Of a stretch of DNA of 12,814 nt, positions 1 through 7,393 are shown piece by piece; the first letter of the stretch is position 1, and each line of letters opens with the position of its first letter. Both the position numbers and the translations under genes were made by a program. This stretch comes from DSNY01 sp037442465 (lineage in GTDB: Bacteria > Pseudomonadota > Gammaproteobacteria > Burkholderiales > Burkholderiaceae_F): positions 1 through 12,814 of the forward strand of contig JBBIQI010000099.1 in assembly GCA_037442465.1 (NCBI GenBank). The letters are read 5' to 3'. Under the pieces are notes generated by a model. It was not told where the DNA came from and did not search any database. It saw only the letters and a program-made list of their open reading frames with translations.

Positions 1-88
1 CTTGCGTTCATTGGCGCGCCGCGGAGGGGGTCCGCCGGCGGCCCGCACGCGGCCGCGCCGTCCCCTCATGCCGGCCATCGGCGCAGCG
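1..88. other. Region downstream of htpG at window edge
   Basis: Very GC-rich stretch after the htpG stop. It contains the 10-base palindrome CCGCCGGCGG at 32-41, but no T-run that would make a convincing terminator. On the minus strand an ATG at 67-69 opens a frame of 23 codons that runs off the window edge. Its residues are mostly R, G, P and A, so I cannot say whether it is the start of a real gene. Confidence 0.3.
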
Positions 89-2002
89 TCAGCTCGAGCG
101 GCTCGCCGCGTCGAGCAGCAACGCGTTCATCCGCCGCACGAACGACGCCGGGTCGTCGAGCGGGCCCCCTTCGGCGAGCACCGCCTGGTCGAGCAGCAGC
201 GCGGCCCAGTCGGCGAGCTTCGCCTCCTCGTACTTCAGCCGCTGCACCAGCGGGTGATGCGGATTCAGCTCGAGGATCGGCTTCGACGCCGGCGCCTTCT
301 GCCCGGCCGCTTTCAGCAGCCGCGCGAGATGTGCGCTCATCGCGTCGCGGTCGACGACGATGCACGCCGGCGAATCGGTCAGCCGCAATGTCACGCGCAC
401 GTCCTGCACGCGGTCGCCGAGCGCGGACTTCACCTTGCCGACGAGCTCCTTGTACTCGTCGGCGACCTTCTGCTGCTCTTCCTTCTCCTGCGCGTCGGCC
501 AGCTCGCCGAGGTCGAGATCGCCTTTGGCGACCGACGCCAGCGGCTTGCCGTCGAACTCGTGCAGGAAGGTGAGCATCCATTCGTCGACGCGATCGGTCA
601 GCAGCAGCACCTCGACACCCTTCTTGCGGAAGATCTCCAGGTGCGGGCTGGACTTCGCCGCCTCCGGCGTGTCGGCCGTCAGGTAGTAGATCGACTTCTG
701 GCCGGGCTTCATCCGCGCGACGTAATCGCCGAGCGACACGTTTTGCGCGCCGTCGCTCGCGGTCGATGCGAAGCGCAGCAGCTTGGCGATGCGCTCGCGG
801 TTGGCCGGATCGTCGCCGACGCCCTCCTTCAGCACCTGACCGAACTCGGACCAGAACTTCGCGTAGTCGTCCTTGCGGTTTTCGGCCAGGTCTTCGAGCA
901 GCGACAGCACGCGCTTGGTGCAGCCTTCGCGGATCGCCTTGACATCGCGCGACTCCTGCAGGATCTCGCGGCTGACGTTCAACGGCAGGTCGCTCGAATC
1001 GACCACGCCGCGCACGAAGCGCAGATAAGGCGGCAGCAGTTGCTCGGCGTCGTCCATGATGAACACGCGTCGCACGTACAGCTTCACGCCGTGCCGCTGG
1101 TTGCGATCCCAGATGTCGAACGGCGCGCGCGACGGGATGTACAGCAGCTGGATGTATTCGGTCTTGCCTTCCACGCGGTTGTGCGTCCACGCCAGCGGTT
1201 CGGTGAAGTCGTGCGCGACGTGCTGGTAGAACGCCTTGTATTGCTCGTCGGTGATCTCGCTCTTGGCGCGCGCCCACAGCGCGCTCGCCTGGTTGACCGT
1301 TTCTTCCTCGTCCTTGACGACGTACTCGTTCTTGTCCTTGTCCCACTCCTCCTTCTTCATGCGGATCGGCGTGGGGATGTGATCCGAGTACTTGGTCAGA
1401 ATCGAGCGCAGCTTCCAACTGGACAGCAGCTCGTCCTCGCCCTCCTTCAGGTGCAGGATCACGTCGGTGCCGCGCAATTCGCGCGTGACGGGCTCGACCG
1501 TGAACTCTCCCGTGCCGTCGCTTTCCCACTTGACCGCCTGATCCGCCGGCAGCCCGGCGCGGCGCGTGATCACCGTGACGCGGTCGGCGACGATGAAGCT
1601 GGAATAGAAGCCCACGCCGAACTGGCCGATCAACTGCGTGTCCTTCTGCTGGTCGCCGGTCAGTTGCGCGAAGAATTCGCGCGTGCCGCTCTTGGCGATC
1701 GTGCCGAGGTGCTGGATCGCTTCGTCGCGCGACATGCCGATGCCGTTGTCCGACACCGTGATCGTGCGCGCCGCCTTGTCGTAGGCCACGCGGATCGCGA
1801 AGTCGGCGTCGCCTTCGAGCAGCTCGGGCCTGGCGATCGCCTCGAAGCGCAGCTTGTCGCACGCGTCCGACGCGTTGCTGACCAGCTCGCGCAGGAAGAT
1901 CTCCTTGTTCGAATACAGCGAATGCGTCACGAGGTGAAGAAGCTGCTTCACCTCGGCCTGGAAGCCCAGGGTTTCCTTGATCTTGGTGTCGGGTGCGCCC
2001 AT
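89..2002 (-). CDS. htpG: Molecular chaperone HtpG (Hsp90)
   Basis: Cytosolic ATP-dependent chaperone of the Hsp90 family, which dimerises and remodels client proteins under heat and other stress. The 637-residue product has the usual bacterial HtpG length. The N-terminal GHKL ATPase domain shows RELVSNASDA at about residues 38-47 (catalytic Glu, Mg-binding Asn), SDNGIGM at 84-90 and the lid/glycine motif GQFGVGFYSSF at 126-136. The middle domain has LNVSREILQ at about 341-349, with the Arg that contacts ATP gamma-phosphate. There is no eukaryotic MEEVD tail, as expected. The start is fixed by GGAGG six bases before ATG. A sigma-32-type promoter lies about 33 nt upstream, so heat-shock induction is expected. 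mdlB ends 110 nt upstream on the same strand. Nothing is missing or unusual in the protein. Confidence 0.98.
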   Translation of the reverse strand: MGAPDTKIKETLGFQAEVKQLLHLVTHSLYSNKEIFLRELVSNASDACDKLRFEAIARPELLEGDADFAIRVAYDKAARTITVSDNGIGMSRDEAIQHLGTIAKSGTREFFAQLTGDQQKDTQLIGQFGVGFYSSFIVADRVTVITRRAGLPADQAVKWESDGTGEFTVEPVTRELRGTDVILHLKEGEDELLSSWKLRSILTKYSDHIPTPIRMKKEEWDKDKNEYVVKDEEETVNQASALWARAKSEITDEQYKAFYQHVAHDFTEPLAWTHNRVEGKTEYIQLLYIPSRAPFDIWDRNQRHGVKLYVRRVFIMDDAEQLLPPYLRFVRGVVDSSDLPLNVSREILQESRDVKAIREGCTKRVLSLLEDLAENRKDDYAKFWSEFGQVLKEGVGDDPANRERIAKLLRFASTASDGAQNVSLGDYVARMKPGQKSIYYLTADTPEAAKSSPHLEIFRKKGVEVLLLTDRVDEWMLTFLHEFDGKPLASVAKGDLDLGELADAQEKEEQQKVADEYKELVGKVKSALGDRVQDVRVTLRLTDSPACIVVDRDAMSAHLARLLKAAGQKAPASKPILELNPHHPLVQRLKYEEAKLADWAALLLDQAVLAEGGPLDDPASFVRRMNALLLDAASRSS

Positions 2003-2007
2003 GCAAG

Positions 2008-2012
2008 TCCTC
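2008..2012 (-). promoter_or_regulatory. Shine-Dalgarno site of htpG
   Basis: The minus strand reads GGAGG, then ACTTGC, then the htpG ATG. This is a strong site at good spacing, and it decides the start codon. Confidence 0.8.
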
Positions 2013-2034
2013 CGGTACGGCCGTAGCGGGGCGG

Positions 2035-2063
2035 ATTATGGGGGCGGGGCGGGCGGCTTCAAG
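2035..2063 (-). promoter_or_regulatory. Heat-shock (sigma-32, RpoH) promoter of htpG
   Basis: On the minus strand CTTGAAG (2057-2063) is followed by a 13-nt spacer and CCCCATAAT (2035-2043). The established RpoH consensus is CTTGAAA, 13-15 nt, CCCCATnT, so only the last base of the -35 differs. Predicted transcription start is near 2028, giving an untranslated leader of about 25 nt that contains the GGAGG site. The element sits in the mdlB-htpG gap. A 12-base perfect palindrome, GTCCGGCCGGAC (2072-2083), lies just upstream of the -35 and has no assigned role. Confidence 0.85.
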
Positions 2064-2112
2064 TCCGCGTCGTCCGGCCGGACCGCTGCCGCCCGGGCGA
2101 CTCGCCGTCGAC

Positions 2113-3897
2113 CTATTCGCCGATCTGCTGCAGCAGGTACAGCCGCTGGTAAATGCCGCCTGCGATCGCCATCAGTTCGTCGTGCGTGCCCTGCTCGGCG
2201 ATGCGGCCGTGGTTAAGCACGACGATCCGGTCGGCGGCGCGAATCGTCGACAGCCGGTGCGCGATCGCGATCACCGTCACCTTGCCGCGCAGTTCGGCGA
2301 GTGCGGCCTGCACGAGCTGCTCGGTTTCGCTGTCGATGCGCGCGGTCGCTTCGTCCAGGAACAGCACGCGCGGCCACCCCGCCAGCGCGCGCGCCACCGC
2401 GATCAACTGTTTCTGCCCGGACGACAGACGTGCGCCGGACTCGCCGAGCGGCGTGTCGTAGCCCTGCGGCAGCCGCTCGATCACCTCGTGCACGCGCGCG
2501 GCGCGCGCGGCGGCTTCGATCACCGCTTGCGGCAGACCGCGCCCCATGTCGATGTTCTCGCGCGCGCTTGCCGCCAGCAGGAAAGGCTCCTGCGGCACGA
2601 GTCCCACGTCGGCGCGAAAGTGCTCGTCGCCGATCGTCGCCAGCGGGATGCCGTCGATTTCGATGCGGCCGGCCTGCGGCGCGTAGAAGCGCAGCAGCAG
2701 CGCAAGCAGCGTGGATTTGCCGCTGCCGGTCGCGCCGACGATGCCGACGAACGCACCGGCCTGAATCTCCAGACTTAGGTCGTGCAGTACCGGCTCGTCG
2801 GGGTCGTAGCCGAACGTCACGTCGCGCAGCTCGACGCGCCCGTGCGCGATGCGGCGCGCATGCGTGACGCGCTCGCTCTCGCCCTCCTGCAGCAACGCAT
2901 TCACGCGCGCGGCGGCGATCACCGACTGCTGCAACAGCGAGAACTGCATCGTGATCTGGATCAGCGGCTCGACCACGCGTGCGATGTACGCGATGAACGC
3001 GTACAGCAGACCGATCTCGAGCGCATCCGGACGCTGGGCGCCGAACGCTGCGATCACCGCGACGATCAGCAGCACGTTGACCAGATCCAGCGCCGGCCGC
3101 AGCAGCCACGCGTTGGCGCGGATCTCGCCCATGCGCGCGCGCCAGTACGCATCGTTGGTGGCCGCGAAGCGTCGGCCGAAGCGCCGCACCGCGCCGGTGG
3201 CCTGCAGCACGCTCATGCCGGCAATGCTCTCGGCCATCTGCGCGTTGATGTCGCTGCGCAGCTCGCGCGAGCGCGTCACCGCGCCGCTGGACAGCCGCTG
3301 GTAACCCCAGACGATCGCCGCCGTCGCCGGCACCAGCGTCAGCACGATCAGCATCAAGCGCCAGTCGAGCCAGGCCATCGCGACGACTGCGCCGAGCAAC
3401 ACCGTCAGCCCCTGCAGGATCTCGAACAGCACCTGCACGTACAGCTGCTTGACCGATTCGGTGTCGTTGGTGATGCGGCTGACCAGTTGGCCGGTGATCG
3501 CGCGGTCGAAGAAGGCGATCGGCAGCCGCAGCACGTGCGCGTACACACGCTCGCGCAGCCGCCGCACCGAGCGCATCGCCAGCCCGGCCAGCCGCACGAG
3601 TTGGAAGTAGCGCACGACGCTTGCGGCGCAACCCGACGCCAGATACCCGCCGAGCAGCAGCGCGATCGCCCACGGCTCGAACGAACGCGGCAGCAGGTGC
3701 GCGTCGATGAAGACCTTGCCGAAGATCGGCCCGAGCGCCTCCAGCCCGCCCGCCGCCGCCAGCCACAGCGTCGCCCACACGAGTTGGCGTTTGTCCGGCC
3801 GCGCCGCGCGCCACAACAGCGCGAACGCCTGCCGGCGCTCGTTCGGCTTGACCGGGCGCAGGTCGGGATGCGTTTCGGCTTCGATGGCGATAGACAT
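2113..3897 (-). CDS. mdlB: ABC exporter half-transporter, MdlB-like (permease fused to ATPase)
   Basis: Inner-membrane half-transporter that should pair with the MdlA-like protein encoded just upstream to make a heterodimeric multidrug/lipid-type exporter; the substrate is unknown. The 594 residues form a six-helix membrane domain (about 40-325) and a nucleotide-binding domain (about 355-590). Visible motifs are A-loop TFGY (361-364), Walker A GATGSGKST (388-396), Q-loop Gln436, signature LSSGQ (491-495, canonical LSGGQ), Walker B VLFLDEAT (511-518, catalytic Glu present), IDSETEQ in place of the usual SALD D-loop, and H-loop His547. The IDSxTEQ segment and altered signature match what I know of E. 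coli MdlB. The ATG at 3895-3897 has no strong ribosome binding site. It lies 115 nt after mdlA, and that gap holds a seven-base repeat array. The gene ends with TAG. Confidence 0.9.
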   Translation of the reverse strand: MSIAIEAETHPDLRPVKPNERRQAFALLWRAARPDKRQLVWATLWLAAAGGLEALGPIFGKVFIDAHLLPRSFEPWAIALLLGGYLASGCAASVVRYFQLVRLAGLAMRSVRRLRERVYAHVLRLPIAFFDRAITGQLVSRITNDTESVKQLYVQVLFEILQGLTVLLGAVVAMAWLDWRLMLIVLTLVPATAAIVWGYQRLSSGAVTRSRELRSDINAQMAESIAGMSVLQATGAVRRFGRRFAATNDAYWRARMGEIRANAWLLRPALDLVNVLLIVAVIAAFGAQRPDALEIGLLYAFIAYIARVVEPLIQITMQFSLLQQSVIAAARVNALLQEGESERVTHARRIAHGRVELRDVTFGYDPDEPVLHDLSLEIQAGAFVGIVGATGSGKSTLLALLLRFYAPQAGRIEIDGIPLATIGDEHFRADVGLVPQEPFLLAASARENIDMGRGLPQAVIEAAARAARVHEVIERLPQGYDTPLGESGARLSSGQKQLIAVARALAGWPRVLFLDEATARIDSETEQLVQAALAELRGKVTVIAIAHRLSTIRAADRIVVLNHGRIAEQGTHDELMAIAGGIYQRLYLLQQIGE

Positions 3898-3906
3898 TCT
3901 TGGGTC

Positions 3907-3957
3907 GAGGATCGATGAGCGAGGATTGAGGACTCAGGATTTGGCGGATTGGGGACT
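3907..3957. repeat. Degenerate seven-base repeat array between mdlA and mdlB
   Basis: Read on the plus strand, the block divides into heptads: GAGGATC, GATGAGC, GAGGATT, GAGGACT, CAGGATT, a TG interruption, GCGGATT, GGGGACT. The consensus is about GAGGAYT. A related GGGGATT unit occurs at 12765-12771 near the right edge. Short heptad runs of this kind are, to my knowledge, common between genes in Xanthomonadaceae. The array lies in the mdlA-mdlB gap, so it would be transcribed if the two genes form an operon. Confidence 0.65.
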
Positions 3958-4012
3958 GCGGGTGGTGGACGCGTCTCGAAATCTTCTCCCGACTCACAAC
4001 GGCCGGCGCGCT

Positions 4013-5932
4013 TCACGCCGCATCAAGGCTCGCCTCCAGTTGCTGGTACCTCCACTGCGCCGCGTACCAGCCGCCAAGCGCGAGCAGCTCGTCGTGCGTG
4101 CCGCGCTCGGTCAAGCGGCCGGCGCGGATCACGATGATCTGGTCGGCGTCGGCCACTGCCGACAGCCGATGGGTGACGATGAGCGCGGTGCGCGCCGCGC
4201 GCGCCCCGCGCAGATGCGCGAGGATGCGCGTCTCGGTGCCGGTGTCGACGGCAGACAGCGCGTCGTCGAGCACCAGCAGCGGCGTGTCGGTCAGCAGCGC
4301 GCGCGCGATCGCCACCCGCTGCCGTTGCCCGCCCGACAGCGTGACGCCGCGTTCGCCGACCAGCGTGTCGTAGCCGCGCGGGAAACGCAGGATGTCGTCG
4401 TGCAGCGCGGCCAGTCGCGCCGCCTCTTCGATCTGCGCGCGCGTCGCCTCGGGTCGGGCGAGCGCGATGTTCTCGGCGATCGACGCCGAGAACAGGAACG
4501 GCTCCTGCGGCACCCACGCGATCGCGGAACGCAGCGCGTCGAGCCGGTACGCGTGCAGCGGATGCGCACCCCAGCGAATCGACCCCGACTGCGGCACGTA
4601 GTGCCGCAGCAGCAGCCGGATCACGGTCGACTTGCCGGCGCCGGTCGGCCCCACGATGCCCAGCGTGCAGCCCGGCGCGAGGTCGAAGCTGACGCGATCG
4701 AGAGCGAGCCGGCGGGGTGGATCGACTGGCTGCACGGCCCCCTCGCCCTCGCCCTCGCCTCGCAAGCCGGGCGAGGCAGGGACGCCCTGCCGTCGCTCGC
4801 CCTCGCTCGGTTTCACGGTAGAGGCAAATGTCTCGCCCTCGCCGCGCACGCGCGGACGGGGCTGGGCCGAGCGGTCCTCACCCGGCGCTTCCGGATAAGC
4901 GAACGTCACCTCGTCGAACCGGATCGCACCGCGCTCGATCGCTTCAACGGTCCCGCGATCCTCGACCGACAGCGGCTCGGCGAGCAGCGGGTCGAGCCGG
5001 CCCCACGCCGCGCGGCCGCGCTCGATCAGCGACAACACCCAGCCGGCCGCGAACATCGGCCAGATCAGTTGCGCGAGGTACATCGTGAAAGCGGTCAGGC
5101 CGCCCACGGTCAGCTCGCCGCGCCAGACGAGCCAGCCGCCCACGGCGAGCGTCAGCACCGTCGCCACCGTCAGCGTCACGCCGACCGCCGGCTCGTAGGC
5201 CGCCTCCCACTTCTGCGCGTCGAAGCTCGCGTCGGCCGCGGCCTGCGTGCGCTGCGCGAAGTCCATGCCCGCGCGCGCCTCCAGCCCCAGTGCACGCAAC
5301 GTGCGCACGCCCGCGACCGTCTCCTGCACGTGCTCGTTGAGTGCGGAGAAGCGGTCGAGCGACCGCCGCCAGGCGTCGTGCACGCGGCGCGAGATCACCC
5401 AGAACGAAGCGGCCATCAGCGGAAACGGCAGCAGTGCCACCAACGCGAGCCGCCAGTCCACGCCCAGCGTCATCATGCCCACCACCAGCACCAGCGTCAG
5501 CGTGCCGTCGAAGCCGGCGAGAAACGCCTCGCCGGCGGTCATTTCGACGGCATCGACGTCGTTGGTCGCGCGCGCCATCAGGTCGCCGGTGCGCTGGCGG
5601 TTGAAAAACGGCGGTCCCTGCTGCGCAAGCCGGGCGTACAAGCGCGCACGCAGTTCCACGCCGAGCCGATACGCGGCGGCGAATAGCTGCAGTCGCCAGC
5701 CCACGCGCAGCAGGTAGATCGCAATACCCATCAGCGCGAGCCACGCCAGCTCGCGCCACAGCGCGCCGTCGGCGAGCGTGCCGGCGACCAGGCCGTCGAC
5801 GATGCGGCCGACCTGCCGCGGCACCCACACCGTCAGCACCGCGACACCGATCAGCATCAGCGCCGACGCTCCATAAGCGCGCCAGTGCCGGCGCACAAAG
5901 CCGCCGAGCAGTCGGGTCAGGGTGACGGTCAC
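4013..5932 (-). CDS. mdlA: ABC exporter half-transporter, MdlA-like, with repeat-derived insertion
   Basis: Probable partner of the MdlB-like protein in a heterodimeric inner-membrane exporter. The frame is open to 6199, but homology-like sequence begins at LTRLLGGFVRRHWRAYG, so I choose the GTG at 5930-5932 (639 residues). No clear Shine-Dalgarno site supports it, and the start is the weakest part of the call. In this numbering the membrane domain spans about 15-310 and the ATPase domain 335-625. Motifs: A-loop FAYP (Tyr346), Walker A GPTGAGKST (428-436), Gln476, signature LSGGQ (532-536), Walker B LLVLDD (552-557, Asp where a catalytic Glu is usual), LSAVD, and H-loop His588. E. coli MdlA, as I recall, also has DDALSAVD. 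About 54 residues (352-405), rich in G, E, R and P, separate the A-loop from the next core strand and coincide with a DNA repeat. Gene order mdlA-mdlB matches E. coli. Confidence 0.88.
   Translation of the reverse strand: MTVTLTRLLGGFVRRHWRAYGASALMLIGVAVLTVWVPRQVGRIVDGLVAGTLADGALWRELAWLALMGIAIYLLRVGWRLQLFAAAYRLGVELRARLYARLAQQGPPFFNRQRTGDLMARATNDVDAVEMTAGEAFLAGFDGTLTLVLVVGMMTLGVDWRLALVALLPFPLMAASFWVISRRVHDAWRRSLDRFSALNEHVQETVAGVRTLRALGLEARAGMDFAQRTQAAADASFDAQKWEAAYEPAVGVTLTVATVLTLAVGGWLVWRGELTVGGLTAFTMYLAQLIWPMFAAGWVLSLIERGRAAWGRLDPLLAEPLSVEDRGTVEAIERGAIRFDEVTFAYPEAPGEDRSAQPRPRVRGEGETFASTVKPSEGERRQGVPASPGLRGEGEGEGAVQPVDPPRRLALDRVSFDLAPGCTLGIVGPTGAGKSTVIRLLLRHYVPQSGSIRWGAHPLHAYRLDALRSAIAWVPQEPFLFSASIAENIALARPEATRAQIEEAARLAALHDDILRFPRGYDTLVGERGVTLSGGQRQRVAIARALLTDTPLLVLDDALSAVDTGTETRILAHLRGARAARTALIVTHRLSAVADADQIIVIRAGRLTERGTHDELLALGGWYAAQWRYQQLEASLDAA
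4736..4882. repeat. Interspersed repeat inserted in frame inside mdlA
   Basis: A block unlike ordinary coding sequence. CTCGCCCTCGC occurs four times (4742, 4748, 4796 and 4832), and there are three short hairpins: GCCTCGC/GCGAGGC (4757-4777), CAGGG/CCCTG (4777-4789) and CCGCGC/GCGCGG (4842-4855). The outer parts resemble the CTCACCCC...CTCGCCC type of intergenic repeats seen in Xanthomonadaceae and Burkholderiales (from memory). In the mdlA frame it has no stop and encodes a hydrophilic G/E/R/P-rich loop. The edges are approximate. Confidence 0.65.
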
Positions 5933-6038
5933 GGCGTCGTCGTACTTGTCAGGGGGGTGCCCGTTCGCATTGCGCCGCCCGAGATTGCCCGCGACGCGCA
6001 GTGTTCGACAGGTGCCGTCCAAGGAACGGAAGCGCGCG

Positions 6039-6044
6039 ATTGTA
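6039..6044 (-). promoter_or_regulatory. Possible -10 element for mdlA
   Basis: The minus strand reads GCCTACAATCG, with TACAAT five of six matches to the sigma-70 -10 consensus. No good -35 hexamer is visible 16-19 nt upstream. It lies about 107 nt before the GTG chosen for mdlA, in the gap between the divergent mdlA and kinase genes. Confidence 0.35.
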
Positions 6045-6103
6045 GGCAGTCGGCAGGCGCGCGTCCCGCGTTTCGTCTCGATCAAATGCCGCTTCGGTGC
6101 GCG

Positions 6104-6133
6104 TTGACGTTGCGCGCACCGCCGCAGTAACGT
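6104..6133 (+). promoter_or_regulatory. Weak candidate promoter for the COG2187-type kinase gene
   Basis: TTGACG (6104-6109, five of six to the -35 consensus), an 18-nt spacer, then TAACGT (6128-6133, only half matching TATAAT). It lies 57 nt before the ATG at 6190, on the right strand, but the -10 is poor. Confidence 0.25.
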
Positions 6134-6189
6134 GGCCTGCGTACGCACCCGCGCAGCGATGCGGTCGTTGCCACCGACCACGCGGTTCG

Positions 6190-7272
6190 ATGACGGCAAA
6201 CAGCGACACGAGCGCAGGCGCCCCGCGCGCCACCCGGCGTGCCGCCGCGTTGCGCGACGGCGCCGACCAGTTGCAGGCCAAGGTCGACTTCCTCGCCTCG
6301 CCCGCCGCGTATCCGGAGCACCCCGCGCACGTCGAGCTGCGGGAAACGCACATGTCCTGGGTCTTTCTGACCGACGGCACGGCCTACAAGCTGAAGAAGC
6401 CCGTCGTCTATCCGTATCTGGACTTCAGCACGCTGGCGGCGCGCGAGGCGCGTTGCCGCGACGAGGTGCGGCTCAACCGCCGGCTCGCGCCTGACGTGTA
6501 TCTCGGTGTGGCGCGGTTGACGCGCGAGGCCGACGGGCGCTTGGCGATCGACGGCGAGGGCACGACGATCGACTGGCTGGTACGCATGCGCCGGCTGCCC
6601 GAGGAGCGCACGCTCGAGCGGCTCATCGCGCGCGGCGAGCTGGCGGCCGCGCATGTCGCGCAGATCGGCGCCGCGTTGGGCGCGTTCTACCGACGACTCG
6701 CGCCCGCCGACGTCGATGCGCAGCGCTACGTCGAGCTGCTGCGCGCCCAGCACGACGCCAACGCCGGCCTGCTGCTGCGGCCCGACTTCGCGCTCGACGG
6801 CGCACGCGTCGAGCGCACGCTGGAGGCGGTCGGGCGCTTCTTCGACGCCGACCGCGCGCTGCTCGAAGCGCGCGCCACCGGCGGCCATGTCGTCGAGGGC
6901 CACGGCGACCTGCGCCCCGAACACGTCTTCCTGCTCGAGCAGCCGGTCATCATCGACTGCCTTGAGTTCAACCGCGCGCTGCGGCTCGTGGACCCGTTCG
7001 ACGAGATCGGCTTCCTCGGCCTCGAATGCGAGCGGCTCGGCGCACCGTGGGTCGGCGAACGACTGCGCCGCGACCTCGAAGCGCGCCTCGGCGACCGCAT
7101 CGACGACCGCCTGCACCACTTCTATGTCGCGCTGCGCGCCTGCCTGCGCGCCCGGCTGGCGCTCGCGCATCTCACGGAGCCCGAGCCACGCGATCCGCAC
7201 AAGTGGCCGCAGCGGGCGCGGGAATATCTGGCGCTGGCGGAGCGGGCGGTGGGGGGCATCGCCAAGAGTTGA
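6190..7272 (+). CDS. COG2187-type aminoglycoside-phosphotransferase-like kinase
   Basis: Cytosolic protein with the protein-kinase-like fold of the APH family; the substrate of COG2187 proteins is not established. In 360 residues: ETHMSWVFL at 52-60 and AYKLKKPV at 65-72 (probable ATP-binding lysine at 69/70), PYLDFS at 75-80, a DWLVRMRRLP segment at 128-137, catalytic-loop HGDLRPEH at 238-245, DCLEFN at 256-261 supplying the Mg-binding Asp, and RLVDPFDEIGFL at 265-276. The residue seven places after the loop His is His rather than the usual Asn. Family members are sometimes fused to a C-terminal P-loop kinase domain, but this one ends without it. The frame is open upstream to 6097; I chose the ATG at 6190 because residues before it look like random translation. 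No good ribosome binding site is seen. It is divergent from mdlA and probably monocistronic. Confidence 0.8.
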   Translation: MTANSDTSAGAPRATRRAAALRDGADQLQAKVDFLASPAAYPEHPAHVELRETHMSWVFLTDGTAYKLKKPVVYPYLDFSTLAAREARCRDEVRLNRRLAPDVYLGVARLTREADGRLAIDGEGTTIDWLVRMRRLPEERTLERLIARGELAAAHVAQIGAALGAFYRRLAPADVDAQRYVELLRAQHDANAGLLLRPDFALDGARVERTLEAVGRFFDADRALLEARATGGHVVEGHGDLRPEHVFLLEQPVIIDCLEFNRALRLVDPFDEIGFLGLECERLGAPWVGERLRRDLEARLGDRIDDRLHHFYVALRACLRARLALAHLTEPEPRDPHKWPQRAREYLALAERAVGGIAKS

Positions 7273-7393
7273 TTCGATCTATGCAGACTGGAAGGATCTG
7301 CGGTGCGACGGAACGCTCCGAGCGATCGGACCCTGCCCGCGTGCCGCGCGTCTGCGTCTTTCACAGCACCGTCGGGTGCTCCCTGCTCGCATG

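Noticed and set aside
2..2026. A 674-codon open frame on the plus strand opposite htpG, and a 646-codon frame on the minus strand overlapping it
   Set aside because: Both are antisense or out-of-frame shadows of htpG caused by high GC; their translations are R/A/G-rich with no family motifs, whereas htpG is certain.
3707..5686. A 659-codon plus-strand frame opposite mdlA and mdlB
   Set aside because: It crosses the gap and both ABC genes in antisense, with low-complexity composition and no motif; a GC-driven shadow.
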